The notes below the pieces were generated by a model. It was not told the origin of the DNA and did no database searches. It saw nothing but the letters and a program-made list of their open reading frames with translations. The translations under genes were made by a program, and so were the position numbers. Positions 40,901-49,669 of a stretch of 64,000 nucleotides of DNA are shown one piece after another. The stretch's first letter is position 1, and every line of letters starts with the position of its first letter. The stretch comes from Anaerolineae bacterium (GTDB lineage: Bacteria > Chloroflexota > Anaerolineae > Anaerolineales > Anaerolineaceae), in contig JABUFD010000004.1 of NCBI GenBank assembly GCA_013314735.1, positions 205,938 through 269,937 on the forward strand, in the 5' to 3' direction.

Positions 40901-42224
40901 AGAAGAGCTGGCGGCATTCGGTAACGGCCAGCCTTCCTCAGGAATTGTTCTTGATGCTGCCAGTACATTGCTGGCAAATTCCACCGACGGGGGCCTGTGT
41001 TTCTGGGAACCAAGTTCCCAGCAGCAAGGGCCCTGCCTGCAGCATTTTTACGGCAGCCCGGCTGCAATGAAGCTCCAAACCGACAACCAGGCCTTGCTGG
41101 CAGTCGATGGCGATGGCATCATTCAATGCCTGGCTGTGGCTGAGAGCCACGCACCGCAGCAAACCCCAGTCCCGGTTGACGCTGTCACCACACAGGTGGT
41201 CCCGACACCAGCACCCACTTCTGCTGTCTCTCTTTCCTCTTTACCGGCTCCGCTCTACTTCCTTTCTGACACCAGCGGTTCCACCCAGATCTGGCGCCTG
41301 GATGCGGATGGCCGCACCGTCCACCAGGTCACTGATGAGAGTCAACCTGTGACTGCTTATGATGTCAGCCGTGTTGCCGACCACATCGTTTTTGTCAGCG
41401 GCAACGACCTGATCTTGATCGATAAGGCCGCCCAAACCCGCTGGGTGTTAATCGACGGCGAAGAGATTCCTCCCAACAACAATGATGCCCGGCTGGCTTT
41501 GGAAATTACTGCGCCGGTATTCTCCCCGGATGGATGGCGCATCGCCTTCGGACTCAACGGTGTTCACATCTACTCCATCCTTGAAAATACAGATGAAGTC
41601 CTACTGGAAAATGACCTGGAGGCAGGCTCACTCGACAACACCCTGTATACACCGATCTACTTCTCGCCTGGCGGAAACAACCTGTATATTCGTCAATCGA
41701 CCCGCAGCGGACCGGGGTTGATCGTGCTCAGTTCGTGGACAGGAGAACGTTACGCTGGTCCACTGCCAGGTCCCTGCTGCCAGCCGATCATGAATGCGGA
41801 CCAGGATGCCGTGATCTTTTCCGGCCAGGACAAATACGGTAACAGCGCGGGTTTGTGGGTGATCGATGTGTGGTATGACCAGCTGACCCAGATCCTACCG
41901 CCGCCCGAAGCAGGGCAGACCTACCAGGTGAATGCATTCCCATTCCAGAGCGAAGATGGCAGCCTGATGTTCTTCTACGCCCTTGCCGATGGCGGCGAAG
42001 CACCTCCGCTGATGCTCGCTCGTGCCGCGGATGATGGAACATCATTGTTGCAGGTGATTCGGGGAGACTCCTATCAAAATCTGCAAGATGCCTTATGGGC
42101 GGACGATGGGGCGTTTGTGCTGGTGGTTGATCCAACGGACGGGAAGTTTAAAAAACTGATGGCGAATGATACACCGCCCATCATTTTACCGGTATCAGGT
42201 ACAATGATGAGGTGGGGAGGATAA
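37902..42224 (+). CDS. Giant membrane WD40 protein with 21 blades and TolB-like tail
   Basis: 1440 residues from the ATG at 37902, with CTGGAGG before it. Layout: a TPR-like helical domain (1-80, AIELAKSGDLITARQAF), a single membrane helix (about 116-138), a Thr/Pro linker, then WD40 repeats from about 200 to 1085. I count 21 blades, such as HTDQVQSVSFSPDGRFLFSS, HSGAITALQFAPNGVTLASG. Twenty-one equals three seven-bladed propellers. After a second Pro-rich linker comes a TolB-like region (1117-1440). The helix puts the TPR part inside and the propellers outside. It is a likely scaffold or sensor. A smaller paralog follows 32 bases later. Confidence 0.9.
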   Translation: MAANQLKEAIELAKSGDLITARQAFVAIIKTDPQQVLAWLWLADLVEDPQEKINLLERCQKINPDDPMVREALVHFKGQTLPPDQMPDPISPDDVRAMYETEDHTRSARKKTGWLKSLAWLVLISGMLTGLYFAIPLIRQIQLPLSAAASTANAQAHNPAAATWTPQSTPTPTITPTGTPVLPVGFGTQQPPAAAPITLWDADQLVPFAEWGSGVVLHSQSLPDGTILALTSRGYSRFDAASGETLAQWKADVPWRNAVADTAGDWILVASTVGLQAAHSQSLDQAVLLNDTALSWKILAIASDGSFAAAVNGDNQVSVWDLPSGTLRFELPVNYGQVTALALSPDGTQIAIGGHVGFVWLLDSGSGNEINRFFGLEGAVNALAFSSDGRWLASAGAPRTVAVWDLPGRKIHHHVYQEISSVSALGWSPTADVLAIGLDNGEILVWDDGGRTLSDTLSRHHAAVLGFSFAPGGSVLYSFAKDGAILGWDLSQTLTYQTLYPDIPGSTFASVITPNGKYLVMTGSGSQIHIYDLATLVEIATLKGHLGSVYALDVSADGKYLLSAGRDGSVRLWSLEEFDLVANLGSHAGYARSAAFSPDGSLAASAGADEMVKLWDLQTLTERRTLVGHTDQVQSVSFSPDGRFLFSSGDDGTVRQWDVQDGRLTETFESNTLLPIVTVYLLPDGEQFLSGDSEGILTLWSLSAGAPVAHLRGHEESINAITASPDGALFATGDAGGKLILWDAASLEPIRVLTPHTNPLVGMGFTDNIRAFFSMDRDGMVLRWETSGMQPPMQYGAFTSVVAAAAIAPGGNLAAVAGMDRTIRVIDLLQGDLRYQVRGLAETVSTLSFSPGGTHLAGGFDDGSIRFWAASTGVEQLLIAGANASRVTLIQFEPSGRVLLVGRANHTIERRDVRSGALLETMVGHSGAITALQFAPNGVTLASGSADGMVFLWDTDDNSILRRINAHEQAVTGLQFSANGEWLVSSSLDGMLYTWRTTDAEELAAFGNGQPSSGIVLDAASTLLANSTDGGLCFWEPSSQQQGPCLQHFYGSPAAMKLQTDNQALLAVDGDGIIQCLAVAESHAPQQTPVPVDAVTTQVVPTPAPTSAVSLSSLPAPLYFLSDTSGSTQIWRLDADGRTVHQVTDESQPVTAYDVSRVADHIVFVSGNDLILIDKAAQTRWVLIDGEEIPPNNNDARLALEITAPVFSPDGWRIAFGLNGVHIYSILENTDEVLLENDLEAGSLDNTLYTPIYFSPGGNNLYIRQSTRSGPGLIVLSSWTGERYAGPLPGPCCQPIMNADQDAVIFSGQDKYGNSAGLWVIDVWYDQLTQILPPPEAGQTYQVNAFPFQSEDGSLMFFYALADGGEAPPLMLARAADDGTSLLQVIRGDSYQNLQDALWADDGAFVLVVDPTDGKFKKLMANDTPPIILPVSGTMMRWGG

Positions 42225-42256
42225 ATCATGCCTCACACCAATGATCGAGGATGTGA

Positions 42257-43999
42257 ATGGACGAAACTACTCTGCAGCATGCAATCGAATTAAGTAAACG
42301 GGGCGACAAGGCCGAAGCACGCCGCCTGCTCGAAGAGATTGTGGCAGAGGAATCCGCCAACCTGACAGCCTGGTTCTGGCTGGCAGATTCGGCAGAAACA
42401 CTGGCGGAACGGGTGTCCATCTTGCACCAGGCTCGTCAATACCACCCGGATGACATCCCCTTGACACGCGCACTCAGAAAATTCGAAGCCGATCTGGCTG
42501 CGGAACAGCAATTTTTCCAGGAGATTGAAACCCTGAGGCCACAACAACAGGAGCAAATGGCAGACGCCGAATCCCCGGTCATTGGCGACCTCCTCAACCA
42601 ATATTTACAGGAACAGGAAGACAGCCTGCCCCCCCTCGAAGCGGAAGTACTTTCCCAACCGTATGCAGCAGAACCCCCGGACAGGCATATCGAGCCCTCC
42701 GCCAGGGAAGATGTACCGATTCCAAAGGCCAGGCGAAAATCACAACCGTTCTGGTTCGCGTTGGTTCTGGTTCTTTCCGCTTTCCTGCTGTTCCTGGTTG
42801 GCGCGGTGTGGCAATTGCTGGGGCCAAACATCGGTGCATCAAACATCACCAACATGCCTGCCGCCACATCCACATTTACCCCTGATTCAGAGTCGATGGT
42901 CGAAAATGCGCCGGGGGATACCGCGATGGCGGAACCATCAGCAACACTGGCAACAGAAGCCACTGCCACCCCGACCTCTCCCCCGGTCGACGCTGGTGAG
43001 GTGACTGCCACCCCAATCATTGCCGCCACAATCACCCCCACACCCGCTGTGGCTGAAGGCCTTTTTATCCCACTGGATGGTACCCAGTTTACGGACATGA
43101 AGTGGTCCTCAGACGGAACCTGGTTCGCGGTGTCCAGTTGGGCAGGCGTATCCATCTTTGATGGGCGCAATTTCCAGAGCCATCAGGTCATTACAACCGA
43201 CCCAATCCAGCCAGTGGGCGTTTTCGCTTTCAGCGAAGATGAACGCTTCCTGGCCGCCGGTTTCATCAACCAACAGAGCGGTGAGGACTTTCTCACCCGC
43301 GCCAAGATGTGGAACATCAATGATGGCGCGGAAATCGCCTCGTTTGATTATTCACAGCCCCGCGGGGTGATTGACAACCTGGCATTTTCCCTGGATGGCG
43401 AAACCCTTTGGGCGAATGCCGCCTATGACGAAGTGATCAAGTGGCGTGTCAGTGACCAGGCTTTGCTGGATGTATACCAACAATCCAGTTCAGCAGTGGA
43501 TTACTTCGATGTCAGCTTTGCCCCAGACCGGCGTTCCTTCGTGACTTTCTCTCTCTATGACCGTGTACGGCAATACGACGCTGCAACTGGTGAATCCGTA
43601 GCGATCCTCGGTGCCGAGAAGAATGGTACCGGTGCTGTCTATTCCCCCAACAGCCAGTACCTGGCGGTCAGCTACCAGGATTCGGGGGAAGTACGGGTAT
43701 GGGATCTGCCTGGAAGACAGGAATACCGGCTGCTCAATACCCACAGCAATGGTGTGCTGGGCATGGCCTTCAACCCCTTCAGCCGGGTTCTGGCTGTGAT
43801 CACAGCGGATGGGCTGATCCAGATGTATGACATACACAGCGGTGAAGAGCTGCGTGTGATCAGCCGCCATACCCCGGGGGCAGTCCAGCTGGCATTTTCT
43901 CCTGATGATACGATGCTCGCGGTGCGCAGCGCAAAAGAAGTTCAGGTGTGGAACCTGCAAACCGACCGCCTGTTGGCGACATTCCGCATCACGGATTAA
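42257..43999 (+). CDS. Membrane WD40 protein, short paralog (seven blades)
   Basis: 580 residues with the same plan as its neighbour: TPR-like N-terminus (AIELSKRGDKAEARRLLEEI), a polar linker, one membrane helix (about 166-187, FWFALVLVLSAFLLFLVGAV), a Thr/Pro/Ala-rich stalk, and one WD40 domain (about 272-580) of seven blades ending VWNLQTDRLLATF. There is no TolB-like tail. The gap of 32 bases to the first gene implies co-transcription, and the similarity implies a tandem duplication with expansion or loss of propellers. Ribosome site near GAGGATG. Function unknown. Confidence 0.88.
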   Translation: MDETTLQHAIELSKRGDKAEARRLLEEIVAEESANLTAWFWLADSAETLAERVSILHQARQYHPDDIPLTRALRKFEADLAAEQQFFQEIETLRPQQQEQMADAESPVIGDLLNQYLQEQEDSLPPLEAEVLSQPYAAEPPDRHIEPSAREDVPIPKARRKSQPFWFALVLVLSAFLLFLVGAVWQLLGPNIGASNITNMPAATSTFTPDSESMVENAPGDTAMAEPSATLATEATATPTSPPVDAGEVTATPIIAATITPTPAVAEGLFIPLDGTQFTDMKWSSDGTWFAVSSWAGVSIFDGRNFQSHQVITTDPIQPVGVFAFSEDERFLAAGFINQQSGEDFLTRAKMWNINDGAEIASFDYSQPRGVIDNLAFSLDGETLWANAAYDEVIKWRVSDQALLDVYQQSSSAVDYFDVSFAPDRRSFVTFSLYDRVRQYDAATGESVAILGAEKNGTGAVYSPNSQYLAVSYQDSGEVRVWDLPGRQEYRLLNTHSNGVLGMAFNPFSRVLAVITADGLIQMYDIHSGEELRVISRHTPGAVQLAFSPDDTMLAVRSAKEVQVWNLQTDRLLATFRITD

Positions 44000-44004
44000 C
44001 CATT

Positions 44005-44589
44005 GTGGCTGAATCCTTTACCATCCGTCTGCTGAAGCGGGAGGAATTGCATTCCGACCTGTTGGCACGCTTTGACCGCTACCAGGAAACCGTGCGCGCC
44101 TGGATACCCGGTGACAGCAGCGCCGCGCTGAAAGACACGTTTTTTGTTGATGCCTGGGATGATGCCAAAAAGAGGCAGGTGGTTGCCTATCTTCAGGAAT
44201 GCCTCTCGCAGGGCGGATTGGTTGCGGCAGTCTTTGCGGAGAATGTACTCAAAGGTTTCTCATGCGTGGAAGGAAAAGCTTTCGGCAGCAACGGGCAATA
44301 CCGGGAGCTGACCTACCTGCACATCAGCCGCGAACTGCGCGGGCATGGGCTTGGGCGCAGGTTGTTTGGCTTAACCTGTTCCGCTGCGCGGGCAATCGGC
44401 GCTGAGAAATTGTACATGGGTGCCCATCCCTCCCAGGAAAGCCAGGCGTTTTACAGGGCAATGGGTTGCATTCCCGCAAAGGAAATCAACCCGGAAATCC
44501 TGGCGCGGGAACCGCTGGATATCCAGCTGGAATTCGACCTCACCGGGGAGGTTCCACCCTGGGTCGAAACGGACGAAGGTAACTGTTAG
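44005..44589 (+). CDS. GNAT family N-acetyltransferase
   Basis: 194 residues from a GTG at 44005, chosen because it follows the WD40 stop by five bases; the open frame extends back inside that gene but without GNAT sequence. The acetyl-CoA loop is visible in ISRELRGHGLGRRLFGLTC (R/QxxGxG/A), followed by YMGAHPSQESQAFYRAMGC, both typical. The acceptor is unknown. The 3' end overlaps the convergent MbfA-like gene by four bases. It is likely transcribed with the WD40 pair. Confidence 0.82.
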   Translation: MAESFTIRLLKREELHSDLLARFDRYQETVRAWIPGDSSAALKDTFFVDAWDDAKKRQVVAYLQECLSQGGLVAAVFAENVLKGFSCVEGKAFGSNGQYRELTYLHISRELRGHGLGRRLFGLTCSAARAIGAEKLYMGAHPSQESQAFYRAMGCIPAKEINPEILAREPLDIQLEFDLTGEVPPWVETDEGNC

Positions 44590-45479
44590 ATCGAGATGCC
44601 GAAGATGCTGTTGACCACAAACCCGACCCCAAACGAAATCACCGCCACCCCCAGGCTGATGAGCGCCATCTCGAGGAAGCGCCGTTTAAAGTTGAGACCC
44701 TTTGCCACGGATATGTAATAGTTGAACACCATGATTACCAGGATGGCGTTCAACAGGGTAAACCCGAGGGCAACCAGGTAATTCTGGAACAGGAGATAGG
44801 GCAGGATCAACACAATCACTGTGATGATGTAGGCGATCCCGGTATAAACCGCTGACTTCATTGGATCCTGACGCTCGGAGGCATCCTCAACCGCTTCGTT
44901 TTTTTGCGAAAGATATTCCGATGCTGCCATCGAAAATGAGGCAGAAATGCCAGTAATCAGACCAGTCAGCGCGATCAGTCGTGTATTCTGAAAGGCCAGT
45001 GTCAGCCCGGCCAGCGCACCGGTTAATTCCACCAACGCGTCATTCAATCCCAGCACCACCGAGCCGGCATATTTCAGCCCCTCCTCATTGATCATCTCCA
45101 GCAGTTCATCCTCATGTTCCTCTTCCTCGCGCATCACCTCCTGCGCTTCAGGGATTTCTGCCATAATCTCGGCATAGGCTTTCTGGGCTGCCTCCTCCCC
45201 CAATTCCATCAATTTCACACCGAAAGTGAGGCCAAATACAGAAGAAAGCATGACAAAGAAATGGACCTTGCCCATCTTCGGTTTCAGATCCATTCCGGTA
45301 TATTTCTTCCAGATATTGTAGTGCTTCATCTCCTGAGCGGCTATCGCCTTCATTGTCTTGCTGTTGGCTGGATCGCTGATCTTCTTTGCAAGGCGATTAT
45401 AGGTGTGATAACTGTTAATCTCATCCTGTTGTAATTCCAACAATTTTCGCCTGGTTTCAGGGCTTAGTGCATTTTCCAT
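44586..45479 (-). CDS. MbfA-like ferritin/VIT1 fusion (iron transporter)
   Basis: 297 residues from the ATG at 45479, after a GAGGGAGC ribosome site. The N-terminal half (about 1-135) is ferritin-like: QQDEINSYHTYNRLAKK, AAQEMKHYNIWKK and MREEEEHEDELLEM place Glu/His iron ligands on helices as in rubrerythrins. The C-terminal half is a VIT1/CCC1 transporter with about five helices (SVVLGLNDALVELTGALAG, SMAASEYLSQKNE). Membrane-bound ferritin A (MbfA) of alpha-proteobacteria has the same fusion and exports iron under stress. A TATAAT lies about 30 bases upstream. Confidence 0.88.
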   Translation of the reverse strand: MENALSPETRRKLLELQQDEINSYHTYNRLAKKISDPANSKTMKAIAAQEMKHYNIWKKYTGMDLKPKMGKVHFFVMLSSVFGLTFGVKLMELGEEAAQKAYAEIMAEIPEAQEVMREEEEHEDELLEMINEEGLKYAGSVVLGLNDALVELTGALAGLTLAFQNTRLIALTGLITGISASFSMAASEYLSQKNEAVEDASERQDPMKSAVYTGIAYIITVIVLILPYLLFQNYLVALGFTLLNAILVIMVFNYYISVAKGLNFKRRFLEMALISLGVAVISFGVGFVVNSIFGISI

Positions 45480-45662
45480 CTTCCCGCTCCCTCGATTCAA
45501 TTGATTGAATTGATTATACACTTTTCGTTGGCGAAGACCACGGCGAATCGACAATCTATCGATGCCGATGTCATCCCGCTCCCCGCGAACACCGGTGAAA
45601 TCGTCTATAATAGGGTATAAAAAATGCCTACCTGAATTGCAACCTGAGGGAGCTGAAAATTG

Positions 45663-47741
45663 ATGAAACATCGCATATTGTGGATAGTCCTGCTGGTAAC
45701 TGCCTCATTGGCCCTGGCAGCCTGCATTTTAACAGCCGGGCCCAAGGATACACCGGAACCTGATCTGCCATTGGCAGGCATCCAGGAAGAAGTGTGCGGT
45801 ATCGAATCCTGTCCAACGGCCGAGGTGATTACCATTACCGCAGACGCAACCGATCCTGAAGCACCGGTGATGATCAAGGGTTCATTCGACTACACGAATG
45901 AATTTTATCCCGAAGACTATGCCGAAGAACACGCCGTCGGCCTGTTTGATATGACCGGTTTCATCCTGCGTGACGACGAATACGTCATCCCGGTGAACTC
46001 CCAGGTACTGGGCTATGCCGATGTTGACGAAGATAACAATACAGCCACCTACTCCATCCTTCTCCCGGCCGCTCCCCAGGCGCCTTTGAATGATGTGGAC
46101 CAGAACGAGGAGAGCAATGCCGGCGTGCAAATTTTTGCCGTAGAATATGCCCCTAACTGGACCGGCGGCCCGTTCTACGCGGATGATGACGAATATTGGG
46201 GCTGGCCTGGTTACCTGGCTTCAGTGGTGACGGATTCCGAAAACGATGATGAGATCATCGGCGGAAAATTGATCATCTGGGCGCCAGATGGCGCGCAATC
46301 CTTCCCATCCGGATTCGGCGCTGACGGCCTGTTGTTCACGGCAGATGACCCCCTGATGACGGTTCCCGCTGGATATTCGGTGATCGACCTCGACCAGGAC
46401 CCCTTTGCGCTCATCCGCGAACCGATCGTGGAGATCGACCTGCTGGAGCCGGATGACGCTGCCATCAAGGATTTCTCCGACATGAGCTACACCGAAGCCT
46501 TCGATGCCATGTTTGAAATTGTCAGCAAAGAATATGCCTTTAACGGTATCCCCGGCAAGCAGCCCGATTGGGAGCAGTTATACGCTGAAATCCGCCCCAG
46601 GGTGGAAGCCGCCGAACCGCGCGACGCTTATAACTTTTACCTGGCAATGCGCGAATTTGCCCTGGCATTCAATGACGGCCATGTCGGGCTTGACGGCGGT
46701 GACCAGGAAGGGCGCTGGGTGCAGGAAGCCATCTACGGCGGTTTCGGTTTCGCCATCCGGGAACTCGATGACGGACGCTCCATTGTCGTTTACATCCTCC
46801 CCGACGGCCCCGCTGACCGCGCTGGAATGCAGGTCGGCGCTGAAATTCTCGAATTCAAAGGGCTGCCGATCGCCGATGCAATCAGCCAGACTGAACCTTA
46901 CGGTCCTCAATCCACCGATTTCGGCCTGCGCTATGAGCAAACAGTGTTTGTCGGCCGCGCTCCAGTCAATACGCGCACAGAAGTGAAATTTATCAACCCC
47001 GGTGACACCGCCCCGATTACCGCCGATGTTACCGCAGAGATTGAATTTGATTCGCTGTGGGCCACCTACCTGGGCGGGGAATACGACGAATATGTCCTGC
47101 CGATTGAATACCGCATACTGCCGGACGAATGGATCGGTTATATCAAGGTCAATTCCAACTCCGATGATCTCAACCTTTCCTACCGCATCTTTGAGCGCGC
47201 ATTAAAATCATTCGAGGAAGCCGGCGTGGTCGGCCTCATCATCGATATGCGCCTCAATTTCGGCGGGACACCGTTCAATTTTGCCGGGTATCTGACGGAC
47301 CAGGAGATACCCATGGGTCAACTGCAGTACTACAATGAAAATTCCGGTGAATTTGAAGGTGATGACGAACCAACCATTTACACACCCTACGAAAACCAAT
47401 ACACCTTTGACAAAATGGTACTGCTGGTGGACCAGTTCTGCTTCAGCGCCTGTGAACTGGATGCCTACGCCCTCAGCCAGGTACCGGGAATGGTTGTGAT
47501 CGGCGAATTCCCCACCGCAGGGGTGGAAGCCGAAACCGCCCGTGGCAACTTTGACCTGCCGGCCGGTATTTCCTTCGGTGTGCCCACCGGTCGCTTCATC
47601 AATGAAGATGGCACGATCTTCCTCGAAGGGGTGGGGGTGGTGCCAGATATCGATCTGCCGGTAACCGAAGAAAGCGTCCTTTCTGAAGAAGATGTGGTTC
47701 TCCAACGGGCGATCGAGGAAATCCTCAACACAGCACAATAA
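45663..47741 (+). CDS. S41-family protease lipoprotein (tricorn/CtpA-like)
   Basis: 692 residues; ATG at 45663. Signal with lipobox LALAAC (Cys about 21), so membrane-anchored outside. Residues about 40-265 are an acidic domain without a named match. Then a PDZ-like segment (GGFGFAIRELDDGRSIVVYI, PADRAGMQVGAEILEFKG) and the S41 core. The catalytic Ser is Ser595 in DQFCFSACELDAYAL; the GLIIDMRLNFGG strand before it is typical. The C-terminus GVGVVPDIDLPVTEE is family-like. It probably trims extracytoplasmic proteins. It stands upstream of a hydrolase gene. Confidence 0.88.
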   Translation: MKHRILWIVLLVTASLALAACILTAGPKDTPEPDLPLAGIQEEVCGIESCPTAEVITITADATDPEAPVMIKGSFDYTNEFYPEDYAEEHAVGLFDMTGFILRDDEYVIPVNSQVLGYADVDEDNNTATYSILLPAAPQAPLNDVDQNEESNAGVQIFAVEYAPNWTGGPFYADDDEYWGWPGYLASVVTDSENDDEIIGGKLIIWAPDGAQSFPSGFGADGLLFTADDPLMTVPAGYSVIDLDQDPFALIREPIVEIDLLEPDDAAIKDFSDMSYTEAFDAMFEIVSKEYAFNGIPGKQPDWEQLYAEIRPRVEAAEPRDAYNFYLAMREFALAFNDGHVGLDGGDQEGRWVQEAIYGGFGFAIRELDDGRSIVVYILPDGPADRAGMQVGAEILEFKGLPIADAISQTEPYGPQSTDFGLRYEQTVFVGRAPVNTRTEVKFINPGDTAPITADVTAEIEFDSLWATYLGGEYDEYVLPIEYRILPDEWIGYIKVNSNSDDLNLSYRIFERALKSFEEAGVVGLIIDMRLNFGGTPFNFAGYLTDQEIPMGQLQYYNENSGEFEGDDEPTIYTPYENQYTFDKMVLLVDQFCFSACELDAYALSQVPGMVVIGEFPTAGVEAETARGNFDLPAGISFGVPTGRFINEDGTIFLEGVGVVPDIDLPVTEESVLSEEDVVLQRAIEEILNTAQ

Positions 47742-47810
47742 AAAATACATGAACCGTTGCCCATCAGGCAGCGGTTCTTTGCTGATCTCAACCTGAATAG
47801 GAGAATGGTA

Positions 47811-48713
47811 ATGGACAGAGCAACGGAACAACCCTCCAGCCACATGCCATCCGAGCCGGAACTTTCCCACATCCGCCGCAAGTGGTTGGACGTGCCTTAC
47901 GCTGATCAATCCCCCGCCCAACAAATGGATCTTTTCCTGCCCGATGAAGGTGAAGGACCGTTCCCGCTCATCGTACACATTCACGGCGGTGCTTTCCGCG
48001 CTGGAGACAAGCGTGATTTCCAGGTCAGCCCATGGCTGGAAGGCCTTAAACGTGGTTTCGCTGTTGCCAGCATCAATTACCGCATGTCGGGAGAAGCCAT
48101 TTTCCCGGCTGCTGTGATCGACTGCAAGGCCGCTATTCGGTTTTTACGTGGTAATGCACGGCAATACACGCTGGATCCTTCCCGTGTGGCGGTGGTGGGC
48201 GGTTCCGCTGGCGGGAACCTGGCAGAAATGGTCGCTGTCTCCAGCGGTATCGCGGAACTGACCGACCCTGGCCTGGGATGGGCGGACGAATCGGAATCAG
48301 TGCAGGCCTGTATCTCATGGTTCGGTCCCACCGATTTCCTCCAGATGGACCGGCAGTTGGCTGCTGCTGGTTTGGGCCCGTGTGACCATGATGCGCCTGA
48401 TTCACCGGAATCCGAATACATGGGCGGGCAGATCACAATACTGGACCCGGCCTGGGTGCAGCGGGCCAACCCCATCACCTACATCAGTGACAACCTGCCG
48501 CCCCTGTACCTGCAGCACGGCAGCCATGATCACCTGGTGCCGATGATGCAATCGCGGATCTTTGCTGAAGCCATCGAAACAAAACTGGGAGCAGAACGGG
48601 TACGATTTGAGATACTGGCGGGAGCCGACCACGGCGGTCCGGAATTCATCGCCGCTGAGAACATGGATAAAATGTTTAACTTCCTGGAACGCTACCTTTC
48701 AGCCAGCAATTGA
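47811..48713 (+). CDS. Alpha/beta hydrolase (esterase/lipase type)
   Basis: HSL/kynurenine-formamidase-like esterase, 300 residues. I chose the ATG at 47811; GGAG sits seven bases before it, whereas an ATG at 47805 is too close to that site. All active-site elements are present: HIHGGAFRAGDK (oxyanion), nucleophile Ser132 in VVGGSAGGNLAEM, acid in HGSHDHLVP, His in GADHGGPEF. No signal peptide, so cytosolic. Substrate unknown. It opens a plus-strand run of small-molecule enzymes. Confidence 0.88.
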   Translation: MDRATEQPSSHMPSEPELSHIRRKWLDVPYADQSPAQQMDLFLPDEGEGPFPLIVHIHGGAFRAGDKRDFQVSPWLEGLKRGFAVASINYRMSGEAIFPAAVIDCKAAIRFLRGNARQYTLDPSRVAVVGGSAGGNLAEMVAVSSGIAELTDPGLGWADESESVQACISWFGPTDFLQMDRQLAAAGLGPCDHDAPDSPESEYMGGQITILDPAWVQRANPITYISDNLPPLYLQHGSHDHLVPMMQSRIFAEAIETKLGAERVRFEILAGADHGGPEFIAAENMDKMFNFLERYLSASN

Positions 48714-48818
48714 AAACGGTCCATTTCAGGCAGGATTTTGCTTTGAAGTACGTCATGCGCTGCACCATAGTACAATCAAGCCATCTTTTATCAAGATCGA
48801 TTACAAAAGGAGGCATAC

Positions 48819-49655
48819 ATGCGATTCGGCGGGCCGATTTTTCAACAATACGACAATCCCCAAACCTGGGCAGACGCAGTCAGGGAAAAAGGGTACCGGG
48901 CAGCCTACTGCCCCCTGCCTATCGCTGAACATCCTGCCGATGTCATCGAAGCCTATGCCCGGACCGCCAGGCAGGCCGATATCGTCATCGCCGAAGTTGG
49001 TACCTGGTGCAACCCGCTCAGCCCGGATGAAAACATTCGTGCAGCCGCGTTGGAACGCTGCAAGGTAGGGCTGTGGCTGGCGGATGAGATCGGTGCCCGT
49101 TGCTGCGTCAACATCGCTGGCTCACGCGGCGAAAAGTGGGACGGTCCTTGCGCGCTCGACATGACCCCTGAAACCTACGAGATGATCGTTACCTCCGTCA
49201 GGGAGATCATCGATGCCGTACAGCCCAGTCGTGCGGATTACACCCTCGAAGGCATGCCGTGGATGTACCCTGACAGCCCGAAGTGTTATCTCCAGTTACT
49301 CAAGGACATTGACCGCAATCATTTTGCCGCCCATCTCGACCCGGTCAATTGGATCAACAGCCCGGAACGCTACTTCAAAAACACTGCCCTGCTGCAGGAA
49401 TCGTTCGCATTGCTGGGGCCGCATATCCGCTCCATTCATGCCAAGGATATCTACCTGGAGGGGGAACTCACCGTGCGCCTGCCTGAAGTTCGGATCGGCC
49501 TCGGTGGGCTGGATTACCGCACGTTCCTGCGCCTGGCAAGCCAGCTGGAGGCTGATACGCCTGTCATGCTGGAGCATTTACCTGCCGAATCGGATTATAC
49601 CGCTGCTGCCGCGGAAGTACGCGCAATCGCTGCGCAAATCGGCTGTCCGCTGTAA
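48819..49655 (+). CDS. Sugar phosphate isomerase/epimerase (AP-endonuclease-2 fold)
   Basis: TIM-barrel enzyme of the xylose isomerase-like group, 278 residues, with a good AAAGGAGG ribosome site. Metal-binding Glu, Asp and His are likely in YTLEGMPWM, AHLDPVNWI, IHAKDIYLEG and the final MLEHL strand. Family members isomerise or epimerise keto-sugars or inosose. It is 14 bases upstream of an SDR gene, so the two may act on the same polyol or sugar. Exact substrate not readable. Confidence 0.88.
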   Translation: MRFGGPIFQQYDNPQTWADAVREKGYRAAYCPLPIAEHPADVIEAYARTARQADIVIAEVGTWCNPLSPDENIRAAALERCKVGLWLADEIGARCCVNIAGSRGEKWDGPCALDMTPETYEMIVTSVREIIDAVQPSRADYTLEGMPWMYPDSPKCYLQLLKDIDRNHFAAHLDPVNWINSPERYFKNTALLQESFALLGPHIRSIHAKDIYLEGELTVRLPEVRIGLGGLDYRTFLRLASQLEADTPVMLEHLPAESDYTAAAAEVRAIAAQIGCPL

Positions 49656-49669
49656 GAAGGAGGAGCAGA

